Assembly: GCA_037178625.1 (NCBI GenBank)
Contig: CM074128.1
Location: 1,054,001-1,118,000 of the forward strand
Reading direction: 5' to 3'
Length of the DNA stretch: 64,000 nt
Origin: Skeletonema tropicum
Lineage: Eukaryota > Bacillariophyta > Thalassiosirophyceae > Thalassiosirales > Thalassiosiraceae
Part shown: positions 1-10,700 of the stretch, piece after piece
Numbering within the stretch: position 1 is the first letter of the stretch
Layout: each line of letters begins with the position of its first letter
Position numbers and translations under genes: made by a program
The notes under the pieces: model-generated
The model's database searches: none
What the model saw: only the letters and a program-made list of their open reading frames with translations
What the model was told of the DNA's origin: nothing

Positions 1-1
1 A

Positions 2-298
2 GGTCAAGAATACTTGCCTTGTCAAATCAAAATCGATTCAAAAGAAGCTCATACTTGCCCAGTTTGTACAGACACCTATGAACCAGGTGCCACAATAGTT
101 CGCCTGCCCTCGTGCGGTCATGTTTTCCACGAATATTGTGCCACTGCGTGGCTGAGCAAGCACAACACGTGCCCATATTGTAGAAAAGAGCTGCCAACAG
201 ATGATGAAGACTATGAAAGGGAACGGCGGCGAAGGGAAACATCGGAAGCAAATATAGGTGAAGCCACTGCCTCCGGTGCAAGTCATTTCTATGGATAA
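2..298 (+). CDS. RING-H2 finger protein, C-terminal part
   Basis: The frame is open from base 2, so the gene begins upstream of the window and only the last 98 codons are seen. A complete RING-H2 domain is visible: C-P-V-C, then a Cys-Gly-His followed by His and Cys, then C-P-Y-C, with a Trp before the last pair. Such domains recruit E2 ubiquitin-conjugating enzymes, so an E3 ubiquitin ligase role is likely. After the RING there is a short charged tail rich in Asp/Glu and Arg. The layout, with the RING close to the C-terminus after a short conserved leader, resembles RNF126/RNF115-type ligases, but the N-terminal zinc finger that would prove this lies outside the window. Confidence 0.85.
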   Translation, partial: GQEYLPCQIKIDSKEAHTCPVCTDTYEPGATIVRLPSCGHVFHEYCATAWLSKHNTCPYCRKELPTDDEDYERERRRRETSEANIGEATASGASHFYG

Positions 299-331
299 GT
301 GGTTTCTTAAGTACTTAGATATGATGTCAAT

Positions 332-1363
332 CTATGGAAGAGAACCGTCCGATTTGCCTTGTATCCTGGAAAGAACAGCATCCATACTTTTGTCGTATGC
401 GTCAAACACTCCTTGCTTCTCCTGATTTTTCAATGCTTGCTCGTTGAGTCCTCCGGGAGTCTGCTCTTCAATCAAGTCATCAAATCGCTTTGGATCTCTG
501 CAATCGCGTTCAGCATCCTGAACCATGCTGAGATAGGAACGTGCAACAAAATAGCTTGCATCTGATGGAGAGACACCCTTGTTGATTAGCCAATCTCGAT
601 TGTTTTTCATGATGCCATACATTGTTCCCATTAGCCCAGTGGGAACCATCATAGAAGACATGATTTCATCTGTTGGGCACTCAACAACGCCACCAAGAGC
701 GTCAAACATTTTCTTCAAGTAGGGATGACCATTTTCGCATGATGCAAGTGGTGTCAGCAATGCGCAACCCTCTCTATTTGATATCGGAGGAAGACATATC
801 ATCTTGAATACACGATTTGATGGTAGACTTGTCTTTTCAATCAGATCTTCCACTTTGCTTGTTGACACCAATGAAACCAGCGTATGTCTGTCACTATTCC
901 AAGCGCCTTTCTCCTTCAACTCACTTAGCATTTCATCCACTTGCTGCGGAAGGACACAAAGAAAGACGAGGTCTGAATTGCGAACCACCTCTTCTGCTGA
1001 TTCGAATATCGTCACCACATTTGGAAAATTTTCCTTCAGCTTTGATGATTTAGATGCACTTCTTTTTGTCACACTGATGGTTGACAAGGACAATCCAGCT
1101 CCTGACAGATATTCTTCATGTTCAGGTCTAGCCAAACTGGTAGCAATGGCAGATGCAATTGTGCCACATCCAATAAATCCTGCCCGAATCTCATGTAATG
1201 GCTCTTTATCAACGTCGTCGTTTAGCTTTTGTTTCTTGGCTGAGGACATCATTGATGTCACTTGGTTGTTTGTGTGAAACGCGCTTGCCTGAGGTATAGT
1301 AGCGGTGGTGATGTACAAAAACAGAAGCAGCAGGGTAGATCGGCAACAGCAGCTGTGCATCAT
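332..1363 (-). CDS. P5CR: Pyrroline-5-carboxylate reductase, plastid-targeted
   Basis: A 343-residue protein of the P5CR/ProC family, which reduces pyrroline-5-carboxylate to proline with NAD(P)H. Residues 62-70 hold the Rossmann motif G-F-I-G-C-G-T-I-A. The dimerisation domain follows, with a TPGG stretch near residue 300 matching the family signature region. The N-terminus is hydrophobic (residues 9-25) and ends in A-S-A-F at residues 26-29, the diatom plastid cleavage motif, so import into the plastid is inferred. The length is that of bacterial/plant P5CR (about 270) plus a targeting leader and linker. The family is broad and some members are only P5CR-like, so substrate is inferred. Confidence 0.85.
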   Translation of the reverse strand: MMHSCCCRSTLLLLFLYITTATIPQASAFHTNNQVTSMMSSAKKQKLNDDVDKEPLHEIRAGFIGCGTIASAIATSLARPEHEEYLSGAGLSLSTISVTKRSASKSSKLKENFPNVVTIFESAEEVVRNSDLVFLCVLPQQVDEMLSELKEKGAWNSDRHTLVSLVSTSKVEDLIEKTSLPSNRVFKMICLPPISNREGCALLTPLASCENGHPYLKKMFDALGGVVECPTDEIMSSMMVPTGLMGTMYGIMKNNRDWLINKGVSPSDASYFVARSYLSMVQDAERDCRDPKRFDDLIEEQTPGGLNEQALKNQEKQGVFDAYDKSMDAVLSRIQGKSDGSLP

Positions 1364-1759
1364 GGCTTCTGTAGCTAGGTTACAAGTAGTACTCGTCAGA
1401 CTAATTCAACCGTACTGTATGGCGTCCAGCGCATTGATGCATACTTCTTACTTAGGCAGAGTCGTTCGTGATGATAAGTGATGGCAAAAATGGCGGGCCG
1501 GCAACTCTCTTCGTCACGCGCTATGACCTTCGCAATACCGCATGAGATACCACGTCTCGTCACTACTTGTGACTTCACTGACTGCTCCAAAGACTTCGCT
1601 GCCCTGTGCCCTCCGACCTCCGCTCACTCTCACAGAAAAAATGAATATAGTTGATAAGATCAATGCCGATATTTGTCGCCTCATATTGGACTCTGTATTT
1701 GATTAGGTTGTCACTTTATTGAAGGATTTGTATAGAGGTTCATCTTGATCGGCTCAAAG
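1364..1759. other. Intergenic region between divergent genes
   Basis: This stretch separates two divergently transcribed genes and probably holds both promoters. I see no convincing ORF or RNA gene. A GC-rich motif, ATGGCGGGCCGG, lies near 1490; a close relative (AAATGGCGGGCCG) occurs near 19425 ahead of another plastid-protein gene. Confidence 0.4.
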
Positions 1760-3201
1760 ATGGATCCAGATTCACCAACGAGGGATCCACCAGGAGAAAG
1801 CCGCAGTAGCAGAGGATCACGACGTAGAGATCAAGGAGACATTACTTCTTCTTCCTCCTCCTCGCGGCAACACGATCTTGTCGGTCGTCATATATTTATT
1901 GGAGGTAAAGCACAGCAGCAGCAGAGTCAACAGCAGCAATTCCAGTCGTATCCACAGTATCAGCAACACTATTCGGCCGATCCTTATTCAGATGCAGGTA
2001 GTCACCGATCCCATCACCGCACTAGTAATAGGATCCATAGTCATCAAAATGGAAGTCAGGGCTCATATCAAGCTGCGTATCATCACGGCTCTCTTCACAA
2101 GCGGCTGCCACAAGGTCAAGCTGCGCGACATCAACCCCAAGGAGATGGTAGCACTTGGGGAACGTGTGATTCATTTACCTATAAACCACAGCTAAGTGCT
2201 AATGCTTATAGACAACAACGGAATCGTCACGGATATAATGATGTGCAATCTGAGGAGGGAGTATACGATTATTACGATGTCATTGTCCCAAATTCACCCT
2301 ATCGTTATACTTCATCGTTAGGGAATCGTGTATCACGAAGCAGTTCATCACCTCATCTCATCGAGCCCGCCAAAAAAATGCCAACCGTGATAACCGGCCA
2401 AAACCACGATGACGATGACATCACCGTGAACACAAGCAGCTCGATCCTTTCGCTACCTCACTTCCTTGCCAGCATGTTCTCCTCATCACTACGAAGAATA
2501 AGTGGCAACATTGCTACAGCAGCGCATCTTCGTCATGCGTCTCCTCCAGCTGCCCCGGTGTCGTCTAATTCGCTCCTTCATTTGCGTGGTGGAGGGAGCA
2601 GTGACGATGTTTCTGCAATAAGCGTAAGAACTTCCGCTACTGCAGCAGCGGAAACTAAATATGTCACGTTAGACAGCCCTGCTCCTGGATCGCGTAAGTT
2701 CATGTGACAGATAAGTGAACCTTCTTTTTATGTTTCTTTATAATGTCTCAACTTGCGTCTCTATAATCAACTACAGCATTCCACTATGCATTCCCAGTAC
2801 ATTCATTAGAGGAAGCTAAGAAATTTTACGGCAACGTCCTTGGATGCAAAGAGGGCAGATCATCTCAAAAGTGGCAAGATTACTCTCTAAATGGACATCA
2901 GATTGTATGCCATTGGGTTGGTGACAATTATAGATGCGTAGACTACTACAATCCAGTAGATGGAGACGAGGTCCCGGTGCCCCACGCTGGCTTGGCACTC
3001 ACTGTGGAACAGTTTCATGAGTTAGCGGAACGAGTTAGAAAAGCTGGTGTCAAATTTATCATTGAGCCTCATCTTCGATTTAAAGATGCTCCCGGTGAAC
3101 AGTGGACAATGTTCTTCAAAGATCCTAGTGGGAATAATTTGGAGTTCAAAGCGATGACTAGGATGGAAAACCTCTTCGCCAAGTACAATGTTGTAGACTA
3201 A
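1760..3201 (+). CDS. VOC (glyoxalase/extradiol dioxygenase fold) protein with Ser/Gln-rich N-terminus
   Basis: Two exons, 1760-2693 and 2777-3201, joined by a GTAAGT...CTACAG intron of 83 bases; the spliced protein is 452 residues. The first exon (311 codons) is low-complexity: Ser runs, Gln runs, His and Arg, with no recognisable fold. The second exon encodes a vicinal-oxygen-chelate domain: an opening P-F-H-Y-A-F-P-V strand, an E-E-A-K-K-F-Y-G helix, V-L-G-C, a central H-A-G-L-A strand and the closing D-P-S-G-N-N-L-E-F-K motif. It resembles the small predicted dioxygenases of COG3565. The metal ligands (His in the first strand, Glu in the N-L-E-F motif) appear present. The splice is supported because neither exon alone gives a complete domain. 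The in-frame start at 1760 is the first ATG. Substrate unknown. Confidence 0.8.
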
Positions 3202-3257
3202 GAACGAACATTGAGTTGTTAACTTTAGTAAGTTATAGAGCACAGTATCTCACGTCC

Positions 3258-4127
3258 CTAGAGATAGGAATCTTCTTCTTCGTCTTTATTACCAAGAGAT
3301 CCAGCGATTGAGCCAATCATTAGAACTCCCAACGCAGGTTGAGTAAGCTTTTCAAAGTTCATATTGAAGGCAATTTGTACCGTGTCATCTTTCAAGACAT
3401 ATGAGCAAAAGATACCTAACAAAAACCAAGCGAGTAACCCGAGCACAAGAAAGAAGTCAATTGTCACTATTGTTGAAATGACATCAAAAATTTTGTCTTT
3501 GATGGATGTTTCTTCTTCTGTAGATACTGATTTCCCATCACTCTCAGTAGATGATGCACGCATACTTCTTGCATCTGCTAGGAGTTGCTCCAAAGAATCA
3601 TCTCCTGTTCTGTCTGATGGTTTGTCATCATTTAAGATAATTTCATTGCCGTCTTCATCGACGTCATAATATTCCCACTCCTCATCATCTGCCAATTCGT
3701 CATCGTCATCATCTTCAACATATTCTTCCTCTTCAATTGGTTCTGGTGCACCAGAGACAATATCTCTAATATCACGAACTTTCATTACAACAGATGTCTC
3801 CTTTGGTTCTTCAGGTACAGCAGCTGCAGCAACCTCGTCTAAGGCTTCTTCTTCAGTCACATCAGATGCAGGAGGCGGAGAGAACTTTTGTCCATCTTTT
3901 CTCTTTCTCTTCTTTCTGGGAGCAGAAGGTTGTGATGAGGCAGCGTCATCATCGGATGCCATACTAATCATTGAAGCGGCACGACGTCCGTGGATATTGC
4001 TTATTACTGAAACATCGACAAGATTATTGCTAATTATTGCGCGTGACGAAGGACGATGAATAGCCGTAGGAGAGAATGCGAGTGCAAACGGCAACGCCGC
4101 TAGGATTTCAAGAGAGAGCGTTCTCAT
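3258..4127 (-). CDS. Plastid-targeted acidic membrane protein, function unknown
   Basis: A 289-residue protein starting at the ATG at 4127; the frame is open 45 codons further upstream, but only this start gives a signal peptide. The N-terminus is hydrophobic and ends in A-L-A-F-S-P-T (from about residue 15), a diatom plastid-import motif. Next come a Lys/Arg patch, a long Asp/Glu-rich middle including a D-D-D-D-D-E run, and two predicted membrane segments near the C-terminus (one rich in Phe/Leu/Trp, one Gly/Ile-rich). A K-V-R-D-I-R-D-I-V segment sits in the middle. I do not recognise the family; location in a plastid or thylakoid membrane is inferred. Confidence 0.75.
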   Translation of the reverse strand: MRTLSLEILAALPFALAFSPTAIHRPSSRAIISNNLVDVSVISNIHGRRAASMISMASDDDAASSQPSAPRKKRKRKDGQKFSPPPASDVTEEEALDEVAAAAVPEEPKETSVVMKVRDIRDIVSGAPEPIEEEEYVEDDDDDELADDEEWEYYDVDEDGNEIILNDDKPSDRTGDDSLEQLLADARSMRASSTESDGKSVSTEEETSIKDKIFDVISTIVTIDFFLVLGLLAWFLLGIFCSYVLKDDTVQIAFNMNFEKLTQPALGVLMIGSIAGSLGNKDEEEDSYL

Positions 4128-4647
4128 GGTAGATGAATGTAGCCCAGTCAGTGCAATCTCATGGTTCAAGCAATCAAGTGACGAATGATTTGGATTTTGA
4201 GTTTGGGTTGAAAAATCAGATCGCGATCTTTCAACCTCAACAAAGGGGGGATAACCCCTCATCTAAGGCTTAACTATGAGAAACGGGGGATAACAAGACA
4301 GGGCTTTTATATATTATTGTTGCGGTGTCACAGTCGATCGGACAAACTCTGACATCACATTGCCTGCAGGTCCACAGAAATCAGAGGAAGCCTTTCAAAA
4401 AGGCGAAAAGTGCCGTACCAGCAATGATAAGTGGAAGATCTATGGCATTTCAACATCTTACCCTCCCTTACCCAATGCATTTGCGTCAAAGAGAACACCA
4501 AAGTGCCAAAGATGTGTTCGGAACTCACCTCTCGGGCCACTAATTTGTGCAAATCTTTGACATAATGCTGCTCATAATTTTTGAATTGATCCAATGCAAA
4601 CATCTTCAGTTACGATCTATTCATTTTACTACCACAACTAAACCAAC
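4128..4647. other. Intergenic, probable promoter region
   Basis: No supported gene. It lies upstream of both the divergent plastid membrane protein and the ammonium transporter. An AT-rich stretch (TTTATATATTATTG near 4307) is the only TATA-like sequence I noticed. Confidence 0.35.
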
Positions 4648-6129
4648 ATGTCTACCGAAGACGCCAGCGCACTCACCGCCCTTGAAGAGAGCCTCGCCGC
4701 CACCGCCGGTGGTCTCGATGTGTTCTACCTCCTCTTCGCCGGAGCAATGGTATTCTTTATGCAAGCTGGTTTCGCCATGCTCTGCGCCGGATCCATCCGT
4801 GCTAAGAACGTCAAGAATATTATGCTCAAGAATATCTTAGATGCATGTGGAGGTGCAGTTGGATTCTGGACTATCGGTTATGCCTTTGCCTACGGAGGTG
4901 CTGATTCTACCAAGATTACCTTCATTGGAAACTCCGACTTCGTCCTTGCCAACATCCATGGTGGAGGTGACTTGATCGGATGGTTCTTCCAATTTGCATT
5001 CGCTGCCACCGCCGCTACCATCGTTGCTGGAACTGTTGCTGAGAGATGCAAGTTCGAGGCCTACATTGCCTACTCTCTCATGCTTACGGGATTTGTCTAC
5101 CCCGTTGTTGTGCACGCCATCTGGAGTTCTTCTGGATTCCTCTCCGCCTTCACCGATAACAAGTTCTTGGGATCTGGTATGATTGACTTCGCTGGATCAG
5201 GAGTTGTGCACATGACTGGAGGAATCACCGCTCTCTACGCTGCCAAGATCCTTGGACCTCGTATTGGACGCTTCTACGATGCTGATGGCAATGAACTCCC
5301 TGAGCCTGTCAGCTTCCCTCCTCACTCTGTTGCCCTTCAAGTGCTTGGTACCTTCATCCTTTGGGTCGGATGGTATGGATTCAACCCCGGTTCCACTCTT
5401 GGTATCTCTCCTGGCGGATATGCTGACGTCGCTGCCCTTTGCGCAGTCACTACAACCCTTGCCGCCGCTGCTGGATCCGTCTCTGCCATGTTCACTGATA
5501 TGTTCATGACCCGTATGAAGACTGGAGAGACCATGTACGATATCACCATGTGCATGAACGGTGCTCTTTCTGGATTGGTCGGAATCACTGCTGGATGCTC
5601 CGTTTGCGAGCCATGGGCTGCTTTCGTGATTGGTATTATTGCGGGATGGGTGTACATTGGTTTCTCGTCCCTTCTAGTCAAGTTGAAGATTGATGATGCC
5701 GTTGATGCCATCCCTGTGCACTTTGGAAATGGAATGTGGGGCTGCATTGCCACCGGTCTCTTTGCCTCTCCTGGACTTGTTGCCAACGCCTACGGAACTG
5801 AGAACTACGGAGCTTTCTACGGACAAGGAGCAAAGCTTTTGGGTGTTGAGATCTGTGGTATTCTTTTCATCATTGGGTGGGTTGGTCTCATCATGATCCC
5901 ATACTTCTTGCTTCTTAACGCTATGTGCTTGTTCCGTGTCGATGCTCTTGAGGAAGAGGTTGGTTTGGATATCTCACACCACAAGGGAGCTGCTTACGAT
6001 ATGTCTGGTCCATCTGAGGAGGCCAAGGAGAAGTATGAGATTTCCACCAGCCAGCGTAAGGTTGTTGTGCCCGCAGAACCTGAACCTGAAGCCGAAGCCG
6101 AAACTGCTGATGCCGAGGAAAATGCTTAA
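4648..6129 (+). CDS. AMT1: Ammonium transporter, AMT family
   Basis: A single-exon protein of 493 residues that moves ammonium across the plasma membrane (Amt/MEP/Rh family). It has about eleven hydrophobic segments. Family marks include A-G-S-I-R-A-K-N-V-K-N after the first helices, the signature D-F-A-G-S-G-V-V-H-M-T-G-G near residue 177 (containing the first pore His), and V-H-F-G-N-G-M-W-G near residue 355 (the second pore His). A cytosolic tail of about 60 residues is rich in Glu/Ala/Pro. Codon use is strongly biased to C-ending codons, more than in its neighbours, which suggests high expression. The 5' ATG context is AACATGTCT. Confidence 0.96.
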   Translation: MSTEDASALTALEESLAATAGGLDVFYLLFAGAMVFFMQAGFAMLCAGSIRAKNVKNIMLKNILDACGGAVGFWTIGYAFAYGGADSTKITFIGNSDFVLANIHGGGDLIGWFFQFAFAATAATIVAGTVAERCKFEAYIAYSLMLTGFVYPVVVHAIWSSSGFLSAFTDNKFLGSGMIDFAGSGVVHMTGGITALYAAKILGPRIGRFYDADGNELPEPVSFPPHSVALQVLGTFILWVGWYGFNPGSTLGISPGGYADVAALCAVTTTLAAAAGSVSAMFTDMFMTRMKTGETMYDITMCMNGALSGLVGITAGCSVCEPWAAFVIGIIAGWVYIGFSSLLVKLKIDDAVDAIPVHFGNGMWGCIATGLFASPGLVANAYGTENYGAFYGQGAKLLGVEICGILFIIGWVGLIMIPYFLLLNAMCLFRVDALEEEVGLDISHHKGAAYDMSGPSEEAKEKYEISTSQRKVVVPAEPEPEAEAETADAEENA

Positions 6130-6920
6130 GCCAATACATATGTACAACTTCTTGTGCATATTTTTTACTATCTGATTTGGCCTGGTACTTTTTATTTGGA
6201 GACAACTGCTCAATTTTGTGCGGGTCCTGCTCAATTTTGGTTCAAGCTCAGTAGTGTGTTTTTGTAGAGCATTGTCTGGTATTTTTGTTTTATATGTATA
6301 TAATAGTCTTAGGAGTAGTTCATTAATAAGGCGATTAGAAAGTTACTTGAGTATCACACCTCTTTGAAGCACGAAATACAATCTTGACGATAGAGAAGAT
6401 ATGATAAGTAGTATATTGAACAGATGAAGAGCCATCTATGATCACATCTACAAATGCCATCTTGACAAACCAGAGTCTTACTTTGGTCCAGGCTAATGAA
6501 TTCTTGCATACAAACGATGGGCAGCGCAAGCATCATTTACTTTCAAAAGGCTGCAGCGATGTTGCAGATAGAAAATGTGTGACAAGCTACGGCCTATCAA
6601 GAATATATGCTACCTGAGTCTCTGTTAATTGTGTAGATGCAACACGAAGTTGTCGTAACGTCTCAGATATACTTCTGTTGATTGCAGTTGAGCGTGAGTC
6701 AAAGAAGGAAGAGGCGTCGAAGACCCAGAATCGGGTACTAATTCCTCCTTATGAGCCTCCCGTAAAAACCTCCTATGAAAAAAAAAGCCCTTCCTGCTCT
6801 CCCTTCCTATCCACACATCTCGTAGCTCTATAGCATCAACCCAACAACCAGTCTCTGAATCTGTCAATGCAGAGGACGCTACATAAATTAATAAGGCACA
6901 CAACACGACAAACAAATAAA
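6130..6920. other. Intergenic region
   Basis: Holds the 3' region of the ammonium transporter gene and the promoter of the epimerase gene. Short ORFs on the minus strand here have no domain, no codon bias and overlap the epimerase leader, so I do not call them. No repeat or RNA gene seen. Confidence 0.4.
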
Positions 6921-7616
6921 ATGGTTTGGGGAAGTAACGAATACATCATTGCTCCTTCCATCCTCTCCGCAGACTTCGCAAAGCTCGGAGAGGAAGTCGA
7001 TAACGTCATCAAGGCAGGAGCTGACGTAATCCACTTCGACGTCATGGATAATCACTACGTGCCCAACTTGACTATTGGTCCCATGGTCTGCAAGGCATTA
7101 AGAGATCATGGAGTGACCGCTCCCATCGATGTACATCTCATGGTCTCACCGGTGGATGCACTGATTGAGGAGTTCATTAAAGCTGGAGCATCACATATTT
7201 CCTTCCATCCCGAAGCAACAAATCACATTGACCGCTCTCTTCAACTTATCAAGAATGGAGGATGCAAAGCCGGTCTTGTCTTCAATCCGGCCACACCTCT
7301 CGATTGCTGCAAGTATGTATTGGATAAGCTCGATATTATTCTGTTGATGAGTGTCAACCCTGGATTTGGTGGGCAGGCATTCATTCCTGCTACTTTGGAT
7401 AAGACGAGAGAGGCACGTAAATTGATTGATGATGCAGGTATTGATTGTCGTCTCATGATTGATGGTGGAGTCAAGGTGAATAATATAAAGGAGATTGCTG
7501 CAGCTGGTGCGGATATGTTCGTTGCGGGGTCTGCTATTTTTAAGAATCCAAGAACTGTTGAGGCATACAAAGAAACCATAGATGCAATGCGGAATGAAAT
7601 TGCACAAAGTAAGTAA
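6921..7616 (+). CDS. RPE: Ribulose-phosphate 3-epimerase
   Basis: A 231-residue TIM-barrel enzyme that interconverts ribulose-5-phosphate and xylulose-5-phosphate in the pentose phosphate and Calvin pathways. Motifs: [39 protein letters not shown] and D-G-G-V; the metal/catalytic His and Asp residues are present. The start at 6921 gives a standard-length cytosolic form. The frame is open to an upstream ATG at 6867, which would add 18 basic residues; these could act as a weak organelle signal, but no hydrophobic signal peptide or A-x-A-F motif is present. The last residues lie close to the 3' end of the convergent coiled-coil/MORN gene. Confidence 0.93.
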   Translation: MVWGSNEYIIAPSILSADFAKLGEEVDNVIKAGADVIHFDVMDNHYVPNLTIGPMVCKALRDHGVTAPIDVHLMVSPVDALIEEFIKAGASHISFHPEATNHIDRSLQLIKNGGCKAGLVFNPATPLDCCKYVLDKLDIILLMSVNPGFGGQAFIPATLDKTREARKLIDDAGIDCRLMIDGGVKVNNIKEIAAAGADMFVAGSAIFKNPRTVEAYKETIDAMRNEIAQSK

Positions 7617-7722
7617 AATTTGCAATTCACGAGGGGAATTAAAGTAATGGGAGTGCATCAAAAGAATAAAATCTAAATGAATCCTATTCGAGTATTATCG
7701 ATACAAAACGTTAAGCAGGTCA

Positions 7723-10700
7723 TCATGAAGACTCAGAAGAATCAACCTTCTCGAGATTGAGACCAAGGCTTTCAGCCGTGGTATATGCTTCATCCAGACC
7801 CATTTCTTCCTTCTTCGTCCCCCTGACGAGGCGGTATGCTTTCGAGCGTGTAGAATTCCATCGTACTCCCTCACCTACTCTTCTGTCTTCTTGGTACCAA
7901 CTCACATCAACCTCCCCGTCGGCCCAGTGGTAAGTCCCAGCCCCATGTTTTAATCCATTACTCCAACTCCCGATGTAAGTATCCCCAGCTTCAATATACA
8001 TTACCCCGTGCCCTTGTCTCTTCCCACGTTTCCACTCTCCATCATATACATCGCCAGAACTATACCTTGCAATGCCAACACCATCTCGTTTGTCCTTCTT
8101 CCATTCACCCTCGTAAGAGTTTCCATTGTCACAGATCAATACGCCAAAGCCGTTGCGCTGGCCTTCTTTGTTCAGGTCACCCTCGTAGGTACCCATAAAG
8201 ACACCATTTCTGCAAATCTTCACCTTTTTAGTAGTGGTACCTGGCTTACTCTCATTTGGAGTTGATCGTCCTTCTGAGGAAAGGTCGCTCAGCTTGGATC
8301 CGTCGCCTTCAGACCCACATTTCTCAAAATAAATTGATGTCAGTTGATCAATATCGTATTTCCTTTGAGATCGTGACTGCTTATTTTTTTCCTTGGTATT
8401 TTCGACAGGGGTTGCAAAGGGTGGCGGTTCAACGGGATCTATCTTGAGCTCTTTTGCACTGCTATTGCCATCTTCCTCGGATGAGTCTTCCTTGGAGATG
8501 ACGTCTTCATCTTGTTTCTCAGGCTCATTCTCGCTCTTATTGATTCCTTTCTTTTCGTCTAACTCATTGCAGAGTTTCTTGGCGGCTTCGAGGAGGCTGT
8601 TTCCCTTAGAATTTGCTGAAACAAAGCTTGAGTGCATTGACCTTTGCTGGGTAGGCTTGGTCTTGATGGATTGCGAGCTTTTGGATTGCCCACTTCGAAG
8701 AGATTTATTTGATCCCGAAGTGATCGATGCAGAGGTAACCTTTTCGCCAGTGGGCTCTACGGCCTTGGAGGATAAGTCTTTGTGTGCCATTAGACTGCTC
8801 AGTTTGAAAGAAGCTCTTGGGTCCTCTGTTCTGGTACTGCTGTCACTACTCTTGAGAGCTTCAACTTTCTCAAGGGCGATATTTCTCTCTGCCACGAGTT
8901 CCGTGATTTGGCTCTTGAGTTCCAAGATAAGAGCGTCGCAGGTCGCCTCGCGATCGGTAGAATTACGACGAGTTAACGAGAAAACTGACTCTCCCAAATC
9001 TTTCACTTTATTCTCGACATGTTCATTGGCAGAGACAAGTTCTCCAATGCGTCTACTCAATTCCTCGTTCTTTTTCTCTTCATCTACCAGTTTGCCTTCC
9101 AACTCCTTAACCAATATTACGCTATCTTTCGTGCGCATGTCCTCTTTCATCTCGTGGAGAGCCATCGTGCTTTGAGTCAACTCATCTTCGAGATCGTCTT
9201 TCGACTTCTCCAGTGTCTGAATCATCTTTTGCAACGTTGATATTGTATGAACATTGACTTGGTGTTCGTTCTGCACTTTACTTGAGAAAGCCTCAGCCGT
9301 CTTAACTGCGGTTTCTTTTCTCGCCAATTCTGCTTCAAGCTCTTCAATCCTGGTATCGTTCGTCCTCGCGTCTTCGAGCTCCGCCAGGGCTTCCTTCAGC
9401 ATGCAAATGGCGTCCGCGCTTTCTTCAAGTTCTTCCAGCAATTTCTGGTTGGTCTCTTTCAGTGATGGGTCGACAGCGATAGCCTTAGCACTATTTTTCA
9501 CGTCCTTTTTTAGACCTTCAATTTCTTCATTTGCAATCTTCTTCTCTAGAATCAACACTTTAACTTGCTTGTTCAATTCTTCAATTTCGTTGGTCAGTTC
9601 CTCATTGCGTTTGGTAAGGGTGGAATTTTCAGTGTCTTTTGCAGAAAACTGCTGCTGGACATTAGTCATCTGATCTAATGCTTCTTTCATTTGAATATCC
9701 TTGGAGTCAAGCTCATCTTCAAGCATTGCAATAGCATCTGAAGCCTCTGCTGCTTCAGCTTCCAGTTTTCCCTTGGCTTCCTCCAGCTTGGAAATCTTCT
9801 GAGATAGACTCGTAATTTGTTCTTCGGGTTCAACCACTATCGGCTTCGCTGCAATTTCTACAGCCTTTGAGGATAGCTCTTCCTCCTTCATCGCTGCCAT
9901 CTTTTGCTCCAAAGACTCATTCTTTGACATGAGCTCAGCCTTTTGTTTCTCAACCTGAGATAGACGCTGCCTCACCAACGTCACCTTTTTTTCTTCTGTC
10001 TCAAAATCCTTCTCCCTAGCTTCCAATTGATCCTCAACTACTGCCAAACTCATCTTTAGCTCTTTGGCATCCTTTTCAGCTTCAGTCTTAGCGGTTTCCA
10101 GTGCAGACATTTGCGCTTGCAACTCGGCAATCTTGGTCTCAAAGCGACTGTCTTTCTCTTGCATTTTCTTTTTCAACGTGTCAATTTCCATATCACGACA
10201 GGTGAGAGATTGCTTTTCATCCACAAGTAATTGAATTTGCTTCTCCAACTTGTGATTCTCATCAGTCAATTCTTGGACGCGAGATTCTAAGGCATCATTC
10301 TTCGATTCAAGTGACGTGGAGGCAGCAGCAGACGATCCACCTCCCAGGCTTGTATTGCTACTCCCCATGTGCTCCTTCTTTAGCCGCTTAATTACATCTT
10401 TCGCTGCCGCTTTTTCATCCTTCAAGCGTTTAATTTCTTTCTGGAGATCTTCTTGCTCCTCAATAAAGACGTCAATATCATTTTGCAGATCTTCATTTTC
10501 TTGCTGCAATTTACGAACTTTAGCAGCATCACCCCCGGATATGGTGGATGATGAATAGGTCGCTAGTTTCGCCTGATTTTGTGCTTGTTGTAACTTTTCC
10601 TCTGCTTCCTTCTTTGCCGTGGTGGCGTCACGCAAATCACTTCGTAACTGCACCACCAAAAAAGCAAGCTGTTGCATGGCCGCCTGTTCCTGCTGTGACC

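Noticed and set aside
8393..9673. Long plus-strand ORFs opposite the coiled-coil gene (260 and 139 codons)
   Set aside because: They are Ser/Leu-rich mirror images of the Glu/Lys-rich coiled coil on the other strand.
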